Notes under the pieces: generated by a model
The model's input: the letters and a program-made list of their open reading frames with translations, nothing else
Databases searched by the model: none
Told to the model about the DNA's origin: nothing
Position numbers and translations under genes: made by a program
Part shown: positions 43,435-53,297 of the stretch, piece by piece
How positions within the stretch are numbered: position 1 is the first letter of the stretch
How the letters are laid out: every line of letters starts with the position of its first letter
NCBI GenBank assembly: GCA_002257045.1
Contig: NCHD01000005.1
Location: forward strand, 28,332 to 92,331
DNA from: Hydrogenophilales bacterium 16-61-112
GTDB lineage: Bacteria > Pseudomonadota > Gammaproteobacteria > Burkholderiales > Thiobacillaceae
Length of the DNA: 64,000 nucleotides
Direction of reading: 5' to 3'

Positions 43435-44430
43435 ATGCTTTTTCTGATCCCGCATTTATTTCCGCCGCCGCGCTTGCTGGAGTCCGCCGCGCCGGATTTG
43501 TCGCTACCTGCCCTGCAAACACTGCTGGCGCGCGGCACCCGGATTGCCAGCCCTGATGAAGGCACCGAAGCCGCGCTGTGTGCCGCTTGCGGAATTGCAC
43601 GCCAGCAGGACTGGCCGCTGGCGCCGATCACCCTTGCCGCCGATGGCGGGGCGGGCGAGGGCTATTGGCTGCGCGCCGACCCGGTGCATTTACGGGTGAT
43701 GCGCGACCGCATCGTGCTGGCGGACTGCAGCAGCTTCGCCCTGTCGCAGCAGGAAGCCGATGCCCTGGCCGCCAGCATCGGCCAGCATTTTGGTGACGAC
43801 TTGAGCTTGCTGCCCTTGCACCCTACCCGCTGGTATCTGCACGTGGCGCTGGCGCCGGATTTGCGCACCACGCCGCTGTCGGTGGCGAGCGGGCGCGACA
43901 TCCAGCCCTTGCTGCCGCAGGGCGAGGATGCACGGCGTTTGCGCGGCGTGCTGAACGAGTTGCAGATGCTGTTGTTCGAGCATCCGGTCAATCTGGCGCG
44001 CGAGGCGCGCGGCGAGTTGCCGGTGAATTCGGTATGGCTGTGGGGCGGCGGCACCGCGCCCGCCGGTCCGGCAAAAAAAACGGCAATATTTGCGCAGGAT
44101 GCGACGGCGCGCGCGCTGGGCACGTTCAGCGGGTCAGCCGTGTATCCGTTGCCGCCGCAACTGGATCCGTCCCTGCTTAAAACCGCCGGGGTTGTCGTGC
44201 TGGATGCGCTGACGCCCGCCGGTCAGTGTGGCGATGCCTACAGCTGGCGCGAGTCGATGCGGGAACTGGAACAAAGCTGGTTTGGGCCCTTGCTCGCGGC
44301 GCTGCCCATGCTGGACTCGACGGGCGTGTGCCTGCTCGATCCAACCAGCGGCAAGGGATTGCAGCTGCATGCGCGAGACGGCTGGAAAATCTGGCGACGT
44401 CCACGCCTGCTCATTACGATGCTGGCCTGA
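43435..44430 (+). CDS. cofactor-independent phosphoglycerate mutase-like protein
   Basis: A 331-residue protein of the type annotated in betaproteobacteria as ApgM-like or regulatory. It begins MLFLIPHLFPPPRLLESAAP and includes GYWLRADPVHLRVMRDRIVL, WYLHVALAPDLRTTPLSVAS, and a C-terminal SWFGPLLAALPMLDSTGVCL. It lacks the clear metal-binding alkaline-phosphatase motifs at the N-terminus, so enzyme activity is doubtful. The start at 43435 is set by the family N-terminus. It is divergent from lolC, and recJ, a frequent neighbour, is not here. Confidence 0.7.
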   Translation: MLFLIPHLFPPPRLLESAAPDLSLPALQTLLARGTRIASPDEGTEAALCAACGIARQQDWPLAPITLAADGGAGEGYWLRADPVHLRVMRDRIVLADCSSFALSQQEADALAASIGQHFGDDLSLLPLHPTRWYLHVALAPDLRTTPLSVASGRDIQPLLPQGEDARRLRGVLNELQMLLFEHPVNLAREARGELPVNSVWLWGGGTAPAGPAKKTAIFAQDATARALGTFSGSAVYPLPPQLDPSLLKTAGVVVLDALTPAGQCGDAYSWRESMRELEQSWFGPLLAALPMLDSTGVCLLDPTSGKGLQLHARDGWKIWRRPRLLITMLA

Positions 44431-44445
44431 GCCCGCCTCCCCGAT

Positions 44446-45786
44446 TCAGACCGGGGTGCCCCACAAATCGTGTTCGTCGGCTTCGTCGATGCGCACTTTC
44501 AGGCGCGTACCCGGCTTCAGGTCGAAAACCCCTTCGAGATACACCACGCCGTCGATTTCCGGTGCGTCGGCATGGCTGCGGGCGAGGGTGCCGATTTCGT
44601 CTTCTTCGTCGACGATGACTTCGATTTCACGGCCAATCTTGGCGTCGAGCCGGGCGGCCGAGATTTCCGCCTGCACTTCCATGAAGCGTTCCAGACGCTC
44701 GTCCTTCAGGTCTTCCGGCACGGCGTCGGGCAGCTCGTTGGCCAGCGCGCCTTCAACCGGCGAATACTTGAAGCAGCCGACGCGATCCAGTTGCGCGTCC
44801 TTGAGGAAGGCCAGCAGTTCCTCGAATTCGGCATCGGTTTCGCCGGGGAAGCCGACGATAAAGGTCGAGCGCAAGGTGAGATCAGGCACGGCGGCGCGCC
44901 AGGACTGGATGCGGTCGAGGGTTTTTTCGACTGCGCCGGGGCGTTTCATCAGCTTGAGAATGCGCGGGCTGGCATGCTGGAACGGAATGTCCAGATACGG
45001 CAGGATGATGCCGTCGGCCATCAGCGGAATCACATCGTCCACGCTGGGATAGGGGTAGACATAATGCAGGCGCACCCATGCGCCCAGACTGCCCAGCGCG
45101 CCCGCGAGTTCGGTCATGCGGGTTTTCAGCGGGCGTCCGTTCCAGAAGCCGGGGCGGTATTTCACGTCCACGCCATAGGCGCTGGTGTCTTGCGACACCA
45201 CCAGCAACTCTTTGACCCCTGCACCAACCAGCGCCTCGGCCTCGCGCATCACATCGCCCACCGGGCGGCTCACCAGATCGCCGCGCATGGATGGGATGAT
45301 GCAGAAGGTGCAGCGGTGGTTGCAGCCTTCCGAAATTTTCAGATAGGCATAGTGGCGCGGCGTGAGCTTGACGCCGCCCGGCGGAATCAGGTCCTCGAAC
45401 GGATCATGCGGCTTCGGCAGCGCGGTATGCACCGCCAGCATCACCTCATCCAGCGCATGCGGCCCGGACACCGCCAGCACTTTGGGGTGCGCCTCGCGGA
45501 TCACATCGGCCTTGGCGCCGAGGCAGCCGGTGACAATGACCTTGCCGTTTTCCGCCAGCGCTTCGCCTATCGCTTCGAGCGATTCCTGCACCGCTGCGTC
45601 GATGAAGCCGCAGGTGTTGACCACCACCACGTCGGCATCGTCGTAGCTGCCGACGATGCCGTAGCCTTCGGCGCGCAGCTGGGTGAGGATGCGTTCGGAA
45701 TCGACCGTCGCTTTCGGGCAGCCGAGCGAAACGAAACCAACGGTCGGTGAGCGGGGGAGGGAGGCTTTGGTTACCATGGCGTTCAA
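44446..45786 (-). CDS. rimO: ribosomal protein S12 methylthiotransferase
   Basis: RimO adds a methylthio group to Asp88 of S12 using two iron-sulfur clusters. The 446-residue protein has the N-terminal MTTase domain ([47 protein letters not shown]), the radical SAM triad CNHRCTFC and the C-terminal TRAM domain ([20 protein letters not shown]). S12-type features (GFVSLGCPK) separate it from MiaB. Confidence 0.96.
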   Translation of the reverse strand: MNAMVTKASLPRSPTVGFVSLGCPKATVDSERILTQLRAEGYGIVGSYDDADVVVVNTCGFIDAAVQESLEAIGEALAENGKVIVTGCLGAKADVIREAHPKVLAVSGPHALDEVMLAVHTALPKPHDPFEDLIPPGGVKLTPRHYAYLKISEGCNHRCTFCIIPSMRGDLVSRPVGDVMREAEALVGAGVKELLVVSQDTSAYGVDVKYRPGFWNGRPLKTRMTELAGALGSLGAWVRLHYVYPYPSVDDVIPLMADGIILPYLDIPFQHASPRILKLMKRPGAVEKTLDRIQSWRAAVPDLTLRSTFIVGFPGETDAEFEELLAFLKDAQLDRVGCFKYSPVEGALANELPDAVPEDLKDERLERFMEVQAEISAARLDAKIGREIEVIVDEEDEIGTLARSHADAPEIDGVVYLEGVFDLKPGTRLKVRIDEADEHDLWGTPV

Positions 45787-45804
45787 TCCTGATGGAGCAA
45801 TGAG

Positions 45805-46029
45805 ATGTATATCGTAGCGATTGGTTGGGCGTATGTGATTCTGATGATGGCGATCACATCCAGCAGTATCGGCAAGGCGCTGGCCATCCTGATATTTCTC
45901 GGCGTAATGCCGCTGGCGTTGTTCGTCTATGCCTTCGACCGGCCGGGCCGTCGTCGTCGATCAGTGCCCGTGGTCGAGGAAATAGCCGATCAGGGCAACG
46001 CTGCCGATTCCCAGTCCGATCAACGCTAG
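45805..46029 (+). CDS. small hydrophobic membrane protein
   Basis: A 74-residue protein with two hydrophobic segments ([20 protein letters not shown] and [20 protein letters not shown]) and a charged tail. GATGGAGCAATG gives a ribosome binding site. Similar small membrane proteins are common beside rimO in betaproteobacteria, as far as I recall. Its 3' end overlaps the convergent ZIP gene by about 69 bp. Confidence 0.65.
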   Translation: MYIVAIGWAYVILMMAITSSSIGKALAILIFLGVMPLALFVYAFDRPGRRRRSVPVVEEIADQGNAADSQSDQR

Positions 46030-46737
46030 CTGTTGCAGGGTGGCGCCGATTTCAGCGCGCTTGTGCAGGCCCGGGATCAGATCCGACATCGCCACATACA
46101 GCATGCTCGCGCCTGCCAGGCCCAGCAAAACCGGCGTCCAGCCCTGCAGCATCGACAGGGCGTAATAGCCGATCAGCGCGCCGACCAGCGTCGCCACGCC
46201 GCTGAGGAAATTGAGCAGCAGGGCGCGGGTGCGTGCATAGCCGGAATGCAGCAGTATCAGAAAGTCGCCGATTTCCTGCGGAATTTCGTGGGCAATGATC
46301 GCCATCGTCGTCACCACGCCAAGCCGGAAATCGGCGATGAACGCGCCGGCAATGATGATGCCGTCGACAAAGTTGTGGAAGGTGTCCCCCACCATGATCA
46401 TCGCGCCGGAGCGGCCGTGATCATGGCTGTGCCCCTGGCTGCCGTGCGCTTCGCACACCGCGTCGTGACAGTGTCGCCACAACACCAGTTTTTCCAGCAG
46501 AAAAAAAATCAGGATGCCGCCCAGTACGGCCTGGCCGACGGTTTTGATATCGCCACCCATTTCAACGGCTTCAGGCAGGACTTCCAGCAGCGATGCGCCC
46601 AGCAGCGCGCCGATGGCATAGCTCACGAGTACGGGAATCCAGCTGGGGCGTGCCGAAAAAGCCAATGCCGCTGCGAGCAACAAGCTCAGCACACTGCCGG
46701 CAGCAGTCGCGATCAGAATGACGGCAAGGGTAGACAT
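45961..46737 (-). CDS. ZIP-family metal transporter
   Basis: Zinc/iron-type importer or exporter of the inner membrane, 258 residues, eight helices. The metal site of helix IV is DTFHNFVDGIIIAGAF, and that of helix V is AIIAHEIPQEIGDF. A histidine-rich loop (HCHDAVCEAHGSQGHSHDHG) precedes helix IV and probably binds metal. Which divalent cation is moved is not determined. Confidence 0.9.
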   Translation of the reverse strand: MSTLAVILIATAAGSVLSLLLAAALAFSARPSWIPVLVSYAIGALLGASLLEVLPEAVEMGGDIKTVGQAVLGGILIFFLLEKLVLWRHCHDAVCEAHGSQGHSHDHGRSGAMIMVGDTFHNFVDGIIIAGAFIADFRLGVVTTMAIIAHEIPQEIGDFLILLHSGYARTRALLLNFLSGVATLVGALIGYYALSMLQGWTPVLLGLAGASMLYVAMSDLIPGLHKRAEIGATLQQLALIGLGIGSVALIGYFLDHGH

Positions 46738-46883
46738 GCAATAGGAGAACGGCCAGGAAAGCGCGGATTATACTGGCTTGGCCAGGTTCATCAGCTTTCG
46801 GCCGTATTTGTTGGAGTGAACCCCGCAGGCTGCATTTGACTGCGGGATTCGCCAGCGGCGTTACAAGAAACCAGACAAGCGGA

Positions 46884-47162
46884 TTACTTTTTCTTGGCGC
46901 TGTCTGCGCCGACCGAAAGCTCGGAGCGGATTTTTTCGATGCTGGCTTTGCCGAAGCCCTTTACTTTGTCCAGATCGTCGACGCTCTTGAAACTACCGTT
47001 GGCTTCACGGTAGGCAATGATGGATTGGGCCTTGCTGGGCCCCAGACCTTTGACGGCCTCCAGTTCGGATTGCGTTGCGGTGTTGATATTGACCGCAGCC
47101 AAAGCCGGGAGCGCCATCAAACCTGCAACCACCATCAGCAACACATTGACCATTTTCTTCAT
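46884..47162 (-). CDS. comEA: ComEA-family helix-hairpin-helix protein
   Basis: Periplasmic DNA-binding protein, 92 residues, start at 47162 after AAGGAGG. Signal peptide (VNVLLMVVAGLMALPALAA) is followed by the HhH domain VNINTATQSELEAVKGLGPS and VKGFGKASIEKIRSEL. In transformation ComEA pulls DNA into the periplasm; together with comEC here it suggests natural competence. Single-domain ComEA-like proteins can also have other roles. Confidence 0.88.
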   Translation of the reverse strand: MKKMVNVLLMVVAGLMALPALAAVNINTATQSELEAVKGLGPSKAQSIIAYREANGSFKSVDDLDKVKGFGKASIEKIRSELSVGADSAKKK

Positions 47163-47204
47163 ACTGCCTCCTTGGATTAGTCGTTGAACGTGGGGGAATC
47201 CCAC

Positions 47205-47477
47205 GCCGCGAACTTAGCTGCAATGAGAAAGCCTGGCTGTACAACTTTAGTTGTAGGGAGGGGTTATCCATCTGAATTTAAATGGAAAATAGTTTCTGGC
47301 GTTGCCCGTTATCACGGAAAACGTCTGTGCCGGGTGTGGGCGTCTGGATGCGGGATGGGGTTTGGCCGGATTCGCCGAGTGGCGACAGGATGATTCAGGG
47401 CGCTGCGAGAGGAGGTGTTGCTTGACCCGATCAGCAGGAAGGCCGCTGATGAAAAGCTGCAGTCATGCTGACTGCAA
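47205..47477. other. intergenic stretch between comEA and hupB
   Basis: No supported gene; it holds the comEA promoter. Open frames on the plus strand here run opposite hupB and have no family features. Confidence 0.4.
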
Positions 47478-47512
47478 CCTGATCCTGGCCTGTCAGGCAG
47501 CCCAGGATCAGG
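47478..47512 (-). terminator. hairpin after hupB
   Basis: CCTGATCCTGG / CCAGGATCAGG with an internal GCCTG/CAGGC stem, 14 nt past the hupB stop codon. It has no good T tract on the minus strand, so it is a weak terminator candidate. Confidence 0.5.
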
Positions 47513-47525
47513 GTTTGCCAATGGC

Positions 47526-47816
47526 TTACTTCTTGGCCTTGGTGCCGTTGACCGTAGCCTTCAGCGTTGCGCCCGGTTTGAATGCCGGAACCTTGGAGGC
47601 CTTGATCTTCAACTCTTCGCCGGTCTTGGGGTTGCGGCCGGTGCGGGCGGCGCGCTTGCGAACTTCGAACGAGCCGAAGCCGACCAGCGAAATGGAGTCG
47701 CCCTTTTTCAGGGTGTCGGAGATGATGTCGATTAAACCGGCAATCGCACGTTCGGCATCTGCCTTGGTGGATTCGGTTTTGGCTGCCAGTGCGTCGACAA
47801 GTTCTTTTCTGTTCAT
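47526..47816 (-). CDS. hupB: DNA-binding protein HU-beta
   Basis: Histone-like protein, 96 residues, starting MNRKELVDALAAKTESTKAD. The arms carry the signature GFGSFEVRKRAARTGRNPKT, and the end is Lys-rich. The ATG at 47816 gives the universal HU N-terminus and follows AAAAGGAAAA; the frame upstream is non-coding. It stands alone. Confidence 0.95.
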   Translation of the reverse strand: MNRKELVDALAAKTESTKADAERAIAGLIDIISDTLKKGDSISLVGFGSFEVRKRAARTGRNPKTGEELKIKASKVPAFKPGATLKATVNGTKAKK

Positions 47817-48472
47817 GATCGTTTTTTCCTTTTGTGGTTTGAAAGGTTCATTGCTGATTAGCGGGAAGACGCGGCCGGCGGGTATAGCCCCCGATCGGGC
47901 GTCTGGCGTCATTTTCGGTCAGTTTTTCCCAAACTTGAACTGTGTTCTGGCCTGATCGCGCGCTAGAACAAGGGCGGATACTCCACCTCTAAGTCCATTC
48001 GATCAAGCCCCGCAAGCATGATGGGGCGGTTCGGCATCGGTCGGCCCTGCCTGGCATGCGCGTCGAACGGGTGTTCGAACCCCCCGGTTCTTGCAGGCAG
48101 GGCGCGGGTGACAGGGTGCTCTGTGTTCGTAACAAATTGATTTTTAATAACTGTTTTGGCGCTTCAGCCACGGTCCACCCCGTGGATGGCCGGTCCGTTA
48201 CGGACGCGGCCAGACCGTGCCGTACGGGTGAAAAAGTTCTGCAATAGAACAAATCACCTAATCAGGTTTGGGTCAAATCAGGCAGCAACCGCCGACAACC
48301 GGTCCTTGTTGCCGCCCGCACCGGGTCGCTTGGCGCCATGTTCTGCGCGGCCTGTTACCCTGCCAGACTTGGCGGGGCGGATCTTTCGCTGCCTGTCCAG
48401 GTGCCGGATTCGGGCTTTGCGCAGGGCCGGGTCTGCTTCGGCGCCAGCCACTCAACCAGCCCAGGGGAGCGC
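47817..48472. other. intergenic region upstream of the YhaO-like gene
   Basis: About 650 bp with no gene I can support. It contains the hupB promoter on the minus strand and, on the plus side, an AT-rich patch near 48128-48155 (AATTGATTTTTAATAAC) that could carry a promoter. Open frames present are GC-driven. Confidence 0.45.
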
Positions 48473-49738
48473 ATGCGTTTCATTCATTGTGCGGACATAC
48501 ATCTCGATAGCCCGCTGCGCGGACTTGATTTTTATGACGGCGCCCCCGCCGGGGAAATGCGCCAGGCGACGCGCCGCGCGTTCGCCAATGTCGTCGATCT
48601 GGCCATCGATCGCGCGGTGGATTTTGTGTTGATCGCCGGTGACATTTTCGATGGCGACTGGCCAGATTTCAACACCGGGCTCTATTTTGCCGCGCAGCTG
48701 CGCCGGCTTGCCGAAGCGGACATTCGTGTCTTTCTGACTTATGGCAACCACGATGCCGTCAGCAAGTTGACGAAATCGGTGCCGTTGCCGAAAAACGTTT
48801 TCAGCTTCCCCGCGGATCGCGCGGCGACCGAAGTCATCGCGTCGCTGGGCGTGGCGATCCATGGCCAGAGTTTTGCGTCGGAGGCCGTGACGGCAGATCT
48901 GTCTGCGGCCTATCCGGCCCCGCTGGGCGGGCTGTTGAATATCGGCGTTCTGCATACCGCCCTCTCGGGACGCGAGGGTCACCAGCCTTACGCGCCGACA
49001 ACGGCCGACCGGCTGGCCGACCGCGGCTATGACTACTGGGCGCTTGGTCATGTCCACACCCGGGAAGTGGTGCGCGAAAATCCCTGGATCGTGTTTCCTG
49101 GCAACACCCAAGGCCGGCATGCCCGTGAACCGGGGGCAAAAGGCTGCATGGTCGTCGAGGCCGAGCCCGGCACGGGCATCCAAAGCGTCGAGTTTGTTGC
49201 GACCGACGTTGCCCGCTGGGATCACCTCGTCGTCGACATCGCCGCGTTGGCGTCGGAAGACGCGCTGCATGCGGCCGTGCAGGCCAAGGTGCGGGCGGCG
49301 CAAGGCGCAGCGGGCGGTCGCACGCTCGCGCTGCGGCTGACCCTGACAGGACGCGGGCCGTTGCATCACGCCATCGTGTCGAACCGGGTGTCGCTCCGGC
49401 CCCAGCTGGCCGCTTTGATCGGCGACGCGTCTGGCGGCATGGCCTGGCTCGAAAAAGTGCGCATCAAGGTGACGGCGCCGCTCGACCTGGCGCGCCTGGC
49501 AGAGCGCGACGACCCGATCGGTTTGCTGATCCGCTCGCTTGATTCGCTGGCTGTTGACCCCGCAGGGATCCGGGCGCTGGCCGATGCTGCGCTGGCTGAT
49601 TTCTGGAAAAAACTGCCGCCTGAATTGAGCGGAACCGAAAACGCCGGTTCGCTGGATTCTCCTGCGGCGCTCGCCGACGCGCTGGCGCAAGCCAGGGAGC
49701 AATTGCTCGATGCCCTGGCTGCCGGAGGCGTGGCGTGA
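48473..49738 (+). CDS. YhaO-like metallophosphoesterase (SbcD/Mre11 type)
   Basis: DNA repair nuclease subunit, 421 residues. The start at 48473 follows AGGGGAG and gives MRFIHCADIHLDSPLRGLDF. Phosphoesterase motifs are DIHLD, IAGDIFDGDW, TYGNHDA, and GHVHTRE, the set of dimetal nucleases. The C-terminal part is the YhaO type (length and VEFVATDVARWDHLVVDIA). It overlaps the ATPase gene by 4 bp, the classical Mre11/Rad50-like pairing. Confidence 0.88.
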   Translation: MRFIHCADIHLDSPLRGLDFYDGAPAGEMRQATRRAFANVVDLAIDRAVDFVLIAGDIFDGDWPDFNTGLYFAAQLRRLAEADIRVFLTYGNHDAVSKLTKSVPLPKNVFSFPADRAATEVIASLGVAIHGQSFASEAVTADLSAAYPAPLGGLLNIGVLHTALSGREGHQPYAPTTADRLADRGYDYWALGHVHTREVVRENPWIVFPGNTQGRHAREPGAKGCMVVEAEPGTGIQSVEFVATDVARWDHLVVDIAALASEDALHAAVQAKVRAAQGAAGGRTLALRLTLTGRGPLHHAIVSNRVSLRPQLAALIGDASGGMAWLEKVRIKVTAPLDLARLAERDDPIGLLIRSLDSLAVDPAGIRALADAALADFWKKLPPELSGTENAGSLDSPAALADALAQAREQLLDALAAGGVA

Positions 49739-52700
49739 AAATCGAACGGATCGACCTCAAGGCTTACGGCCATTTCACCCGCCGCGCTGTGGTGCTGGAG
49801 AGCGCCGCTTCGCTGCATATCATTTGCGGGCCGAACGAGGCCGGCAAGACCACGCTCTGGCGCGCGATCAACGGCGCGCTGTTCGGCATCCCGGAGGCGT
49901 CGCGGGACGCTTTTCTGCACGACAAGAAACTGCGCATCGGACTGGCCCTGATCTCGCGCTCGGGCGAGCGGCTGGCCGTCATGCGCCGCAAGGGGCGTAA
50001 AAACACCTTGCTCCCATACGATCCGGCCACCGGCGAGGAAGGCGCGGACAGCATTGCGGAGGACGTCCTGCGCGACTGGCTGGGCGGCCTGAGCGAGGGA
50101 CTTTTCCGGGCCATGTTCAGCCTCGATCACGAGACTCTGGTGAAGGGGGGCGAGGCGCTGGTGCAAGGCCGGAATGATGCCGGCGAGAACCTGTTCGAGG
50201 CCGGCAGCGGGCTGTCAACGATCCACGACTTGCGCAAGACGCTCGAACTGGAGGCGGCCAGCCTGTTCAAGCCGCGTGGTTCGACGCAGGCCCTGAATAA
50301 AGCCCTTTCCGCCTATGACGTGGCGCGCAGGCAGGCGAAAGACGCCGCGGTGCGTCCTGCCGAATGGACGGCGGCCAAGGCGGCGATGGACACGGCGGAC
50401 AAGGCGTATCAAGCCGCCAGGCAGGCGCAGGCGCAGACCCACCTGGAGGCTCGCCGGCTCGAGCGGCTTGCCGCGATTCTGCCGGATGTGGCCGCGCTGG
50501 CTCACTCGCAGCAGCGCCTTGCCGGGTTGATCGGCGTGCCGGCGTTGCCGCTGTCGGCGCCGGCCGAGCGAGTGGCCGCCGTTACCCGGCAAAGCGAAGC
50601 GCTGGACGCCGGTCTGCGCGCGACGCAACGCTTGCAGCATCGTCAGGCCGAACTGGCCGCGATCCAGCTCAACGCCGCCGTGCTGGCGGATGCCGAGTCG
50701 ATCGAAGCGCTGCACCATGCGACGCCCGGCTACCGCGACGCCCGGCTTCAAGCCGCCCGGCTGGAGGCTGGCATCGAGCAGGCGCAAGCCGAATTCGATG
50801 CCGTGTTGCAGCAGGTCGCAGGCAACGCCAGCGCAGACGAATGCCTGCAAGCGTTGCCGGACCCGACGCGGCTGGCCAGAATCCGCGCCCTCGTCACGAC
50901 GGGCGCGACACTCAAGGCCGACCATCAGGCGTGTCTCGCCAGCCGCAGGGAAAAGACGCTCGGCATCGAGCAGCTCGACGCCGACATCCTCAGTCTCGGG
51001 CAGGACGAGCACGCCGGACGATTGAGCGCCTACCTCGACTCGATCAGCGATATCGGCGATCCGGAAGGGCGGGCGCAACAACGCGCGGAAGACGCGGCGG
51101 CAACGGCAGCGAAGCTCGATACCGAAGCGCTGGTTCTGAAAATGCCCTCGGTGGAATCCGCATCCCGGACTACCGTGCCGCTGGACGCCGAGGTGCAGGC
51201 GTGCAAGACGGGCGACGAGGAGCTGCGGCGCCTGGCCCGCGCGGTTCGCGAGTCGATCGTCAAAATCGAGGACGACCTTGCCGCGCTGCAGGCCGAAATC
51301 AGGGGGCTGGAAATTCGCGGCGAGGTGCCGACGCGCGAAGCCCTTGCGGGCGAACGTGCGCAGCGCGACAGTCTGTGGCAGGGCATACGCCGGTATTTCA
51401 TGTCGTCACCAGGTGAGCCCGTCGCGGCGGAACCGCCGCCAGCCGAACGCTATGAACAGGCGGTGGTGCGTGCCGACCAGATCGCCGATAGCTTGTTTGC
51501 CGACGCCGAACGTGCCGCCCGCTACGCCGAGTTTCGGGTGCGCGAATCGCAGATGCAGGCTGCGCTCGAACTGGCCCATGTGCGTGCCGCATCGCTACAA
51601 CATGAGCAGGCCCAGCTTGACCGGCGCTGGACCGCCTTGCTGGCCACGCATGGCCTGCCGGCGCTGCAGATCATCGAGGCCGGGCAGTGGCTCGCCCGGC
51701 GGGAGGCGCTGCTGCAGCGTTTCGAAGCCAACCAGGCCACCCTGCGCGAGGCCCGGCTGGGTCACGCACAGGCGCAGGCGGTTCGCGCCCGTCTGACCGA
51801 AATTTACCGCTCGATGGGTTTACCCGGTATCGCGCCCGCCGAGCAGCTCGCCGAGACACTGGCGCGGGCGCGCAGCCTTGCCCGGCAATACGCCGAGCAA
51901 TTGACCGGGCGGCAGCTGAAGCAGGCGCAACGCGCGGCCACTGCCGCCGCACTGAAGCAGACCGAGGCAGCCGAATCCGCCAGCCGGGCCGAGCTCGATG
52001 CATGGAAGACCGCCTGGGCCGACGTGATGGCCGCGATTCGCCTTGCGGGCGATGCGACCGAAGAAGAAGCCACCGCCCAGCTTGAACAGTTTGCCGTGCT
52101 CAGGCAGGCGCACGCGTCGCTGGCGCGGTTGCGGATCGAGCAGCGCAATGTGCAGATTCAGGTCGACGACTACCCGTCACGTCTCGAAAAGACCTGGCTG
52201 CGCATAATGGGCCAGCCGCTTCCGGCCGATGACCGCAGCCACGATGCGCTCGCGGGCGAGCTGTATCGCGAGTTGACGCAGGCGCGCGCGCAGCACGAAA
52301 AACAGAAAACCCTGGCCGGGCAGGTTGCCGACGATCAGCTGGCGATCGAGCTTGCCCAGCAGGCCGCAACGGGCGCAGCCGCGGTCATCGACACCCTGCT
52401 GCGCCAGGCAGGCTGCACTACGCTCGAACACCTGGAGCGGGTCGAACAGCAGAGCGCGCAACGCACGACGCTGGAAGCCGAAATTCGGGACATCGAGGAC
52501 CGGCTCGTCAAGTCATCCGGCCTGTCGCTTGCGGATGCCCTTGCGCAGGCCCGGGGTCAGGATCCCGATGCCGTTGCCAGGGCGCTGGCGCAGAACGCGC
52601 AGCATGATGAACAGAATGCCGCCCGGCTGCAGGCGCAGCATGCGGCTTATATCGCCGCGCGCCAGGGGTTCGAGAAAATGGACGGCTCCGCTGCGGCTGC

Positions 52701-53238
52701 CGACGCCCAGCAAACAACGGCGGAACTGGCTGCGCGGATAGGCGAGCTGGGCGCCGAATACGCCGCCTCGCGAATCGCGTCTGCCGTGCTGGCGCAGGTC
52801 ATCGACACCTACCAGAAGCGCAATCAGGGGCCGCTCATCGAGCGCGCGTCGCAGCGGTTTGCGACCCTCACCGGCGGCCGCTTTGGCGGCGTCGTCATCG
52901 ACTACGACGAACAGCTGCAAATCCTCAAGGCGGTGCGTGCCGACGGGGAACGGCTGGGTATGGACCAACTGAGCACCGGTCGCCGCGATCAGCTGTTTCT
53001 TGCCTTGCGGCTGGCTGCCATCGAAGGCCACCTCGACCAGGGCGAGCCTTTGCCGGTGATCGTCGATGACATCCTGATCCAGTTCGACGATGAGGCCGCA
53101 GCGGCCACCTTCAAGGTGCTGGCCGATTTGGCGCAGCGTACCCAGGTGCTGTTCCTGACACACCACGTGCATTTGCTGGAGGTTGCCGAAGCCGCCATCG
53201 GCGCGGCGGCTTTTCGCACGCACCGGCTCGACGCCTGA
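49735..53238 (+). CDS. YhaN-like AAA ATPase (SbcC/Rad50 type)
   Basis: SMC-like ATPase of 1167 residues, partner of the nuclease upstream. It begins MKIERIDLKAYGHFTRRAVV, with Walker A GPNEAGKTTLWRAINGALFG (about 34-53). Long Ala/Gln/Arg-rich coiled coils fill about 170-1000. At the C-terminus are the signature MDQLSTGRRDQLFLALRLAA, Walker B PVIVDDILIQFDDE and the H-loop LTHHVHLLEV. No zinc-hook Cys-x-x-Cys is seen in the middle, as is usual for YhaN. Confidence 0.9.
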   Translation: MKIERIDLKAYGHFTRRAVVLESAASLHIICGPNEAGKTTLWRAINGALFGIPEASRDAFLHDKKLRIGLALISRSGERLAVMRRKGRKNTLLPYDPATGEEGADSIAEDVLRDWLGGLSEGLFRAMFSLDHETLVKGGEALVQGRNDAGENLFEAGSGLSTIHDLRKTLELEAASLFKPRGSTQALNKALSAYDVARRQAKDAAVRPAEWTAAKAAMDTADKAYQAARQAQAQTHLEARRLERLAAILPDVAALAHSQQRLAGLIGVPALPLSAPAERVAAVTRQSEALDAGLRATQRLQHRQAELAAIQLNAAVLADAESIEALHHATPGYRDARLQAARLEAGIEQAQAEFDAVLQQVAGNASADECLQALPDPTRLARIRALVTTGATLKADHQACLASRREKTLGIEQLDADILSLGQDEHAGRLSAYLDSISDIGDPEGRAQQRAEDAAATAAKLDTEALVLKMPSVESASRTTVPLDAEVQACKTGDEELRRLARAVRESIVKIEDDLAALQAEIRGLEIRGEVPTREALAGERAQRDSLWQGIRRYFMSSPGEPVAAEPPPAERYEQAVVRADQIADSLFADAERAARYAEFRVRESQMQAALELAHVRAASLQHEQAQLDRRWTALLATHGLPALQIIEAGQWLARREALLQRFEANQATLREARLGHAQAQAVRARLTEIYRSMGLPGIAPAEQLAETLARARSLARQYAEQLTGRQLKQAQRAATAAALKQTEAAESASRAELDAWKTAWADVMAAIRLAGDATEEEATAQLEQFAVLRQAHASLARLRIEQRNVQIQVDDYPSRLEKTWLRIMGQPLPADDRSHDALAGELYRELTQARAQHEKQKTLAGQVADDQLAIELAQQAATGAAAVIDTLLRQAGCTTLEHLERVEQQSAQRTTLEAEIRDIEDRLVKSSGLSLADALAQARGQDPDAVARALAQNAQHDEQNAARLQAQHAAYIAARQGFEKMDGSAAAADAQQTTAELAARIGELGAEYAASRIASAVLAQVIDTYQKRNQGPLIERASQRFATLTGGRFGGVVIDYDEQLQILKAVRADGERLGMDQLSTGRRDQLFLALRLAAIEGHLDQGEPLPVIVDDILIQFDDEAAAATFKVLADLAQRTQVLFLTHHVHLLEVAEAAIGAAAFRTHRLDA

Positions 53239-53297
53239 AAGACGGGGCGCAGGCGGGAGTGGGGTGTCAAGAGCCAGCCGTGCGGCTGGCGCGGTGT

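Noticed and set aside
43336..43600. N-terminal extension of the lolC downstream frame to 43600
   Set aside because: It codes for no LolC-like sequence and runs opposite another gene; the true N-terminus is in a different frame from 43335.
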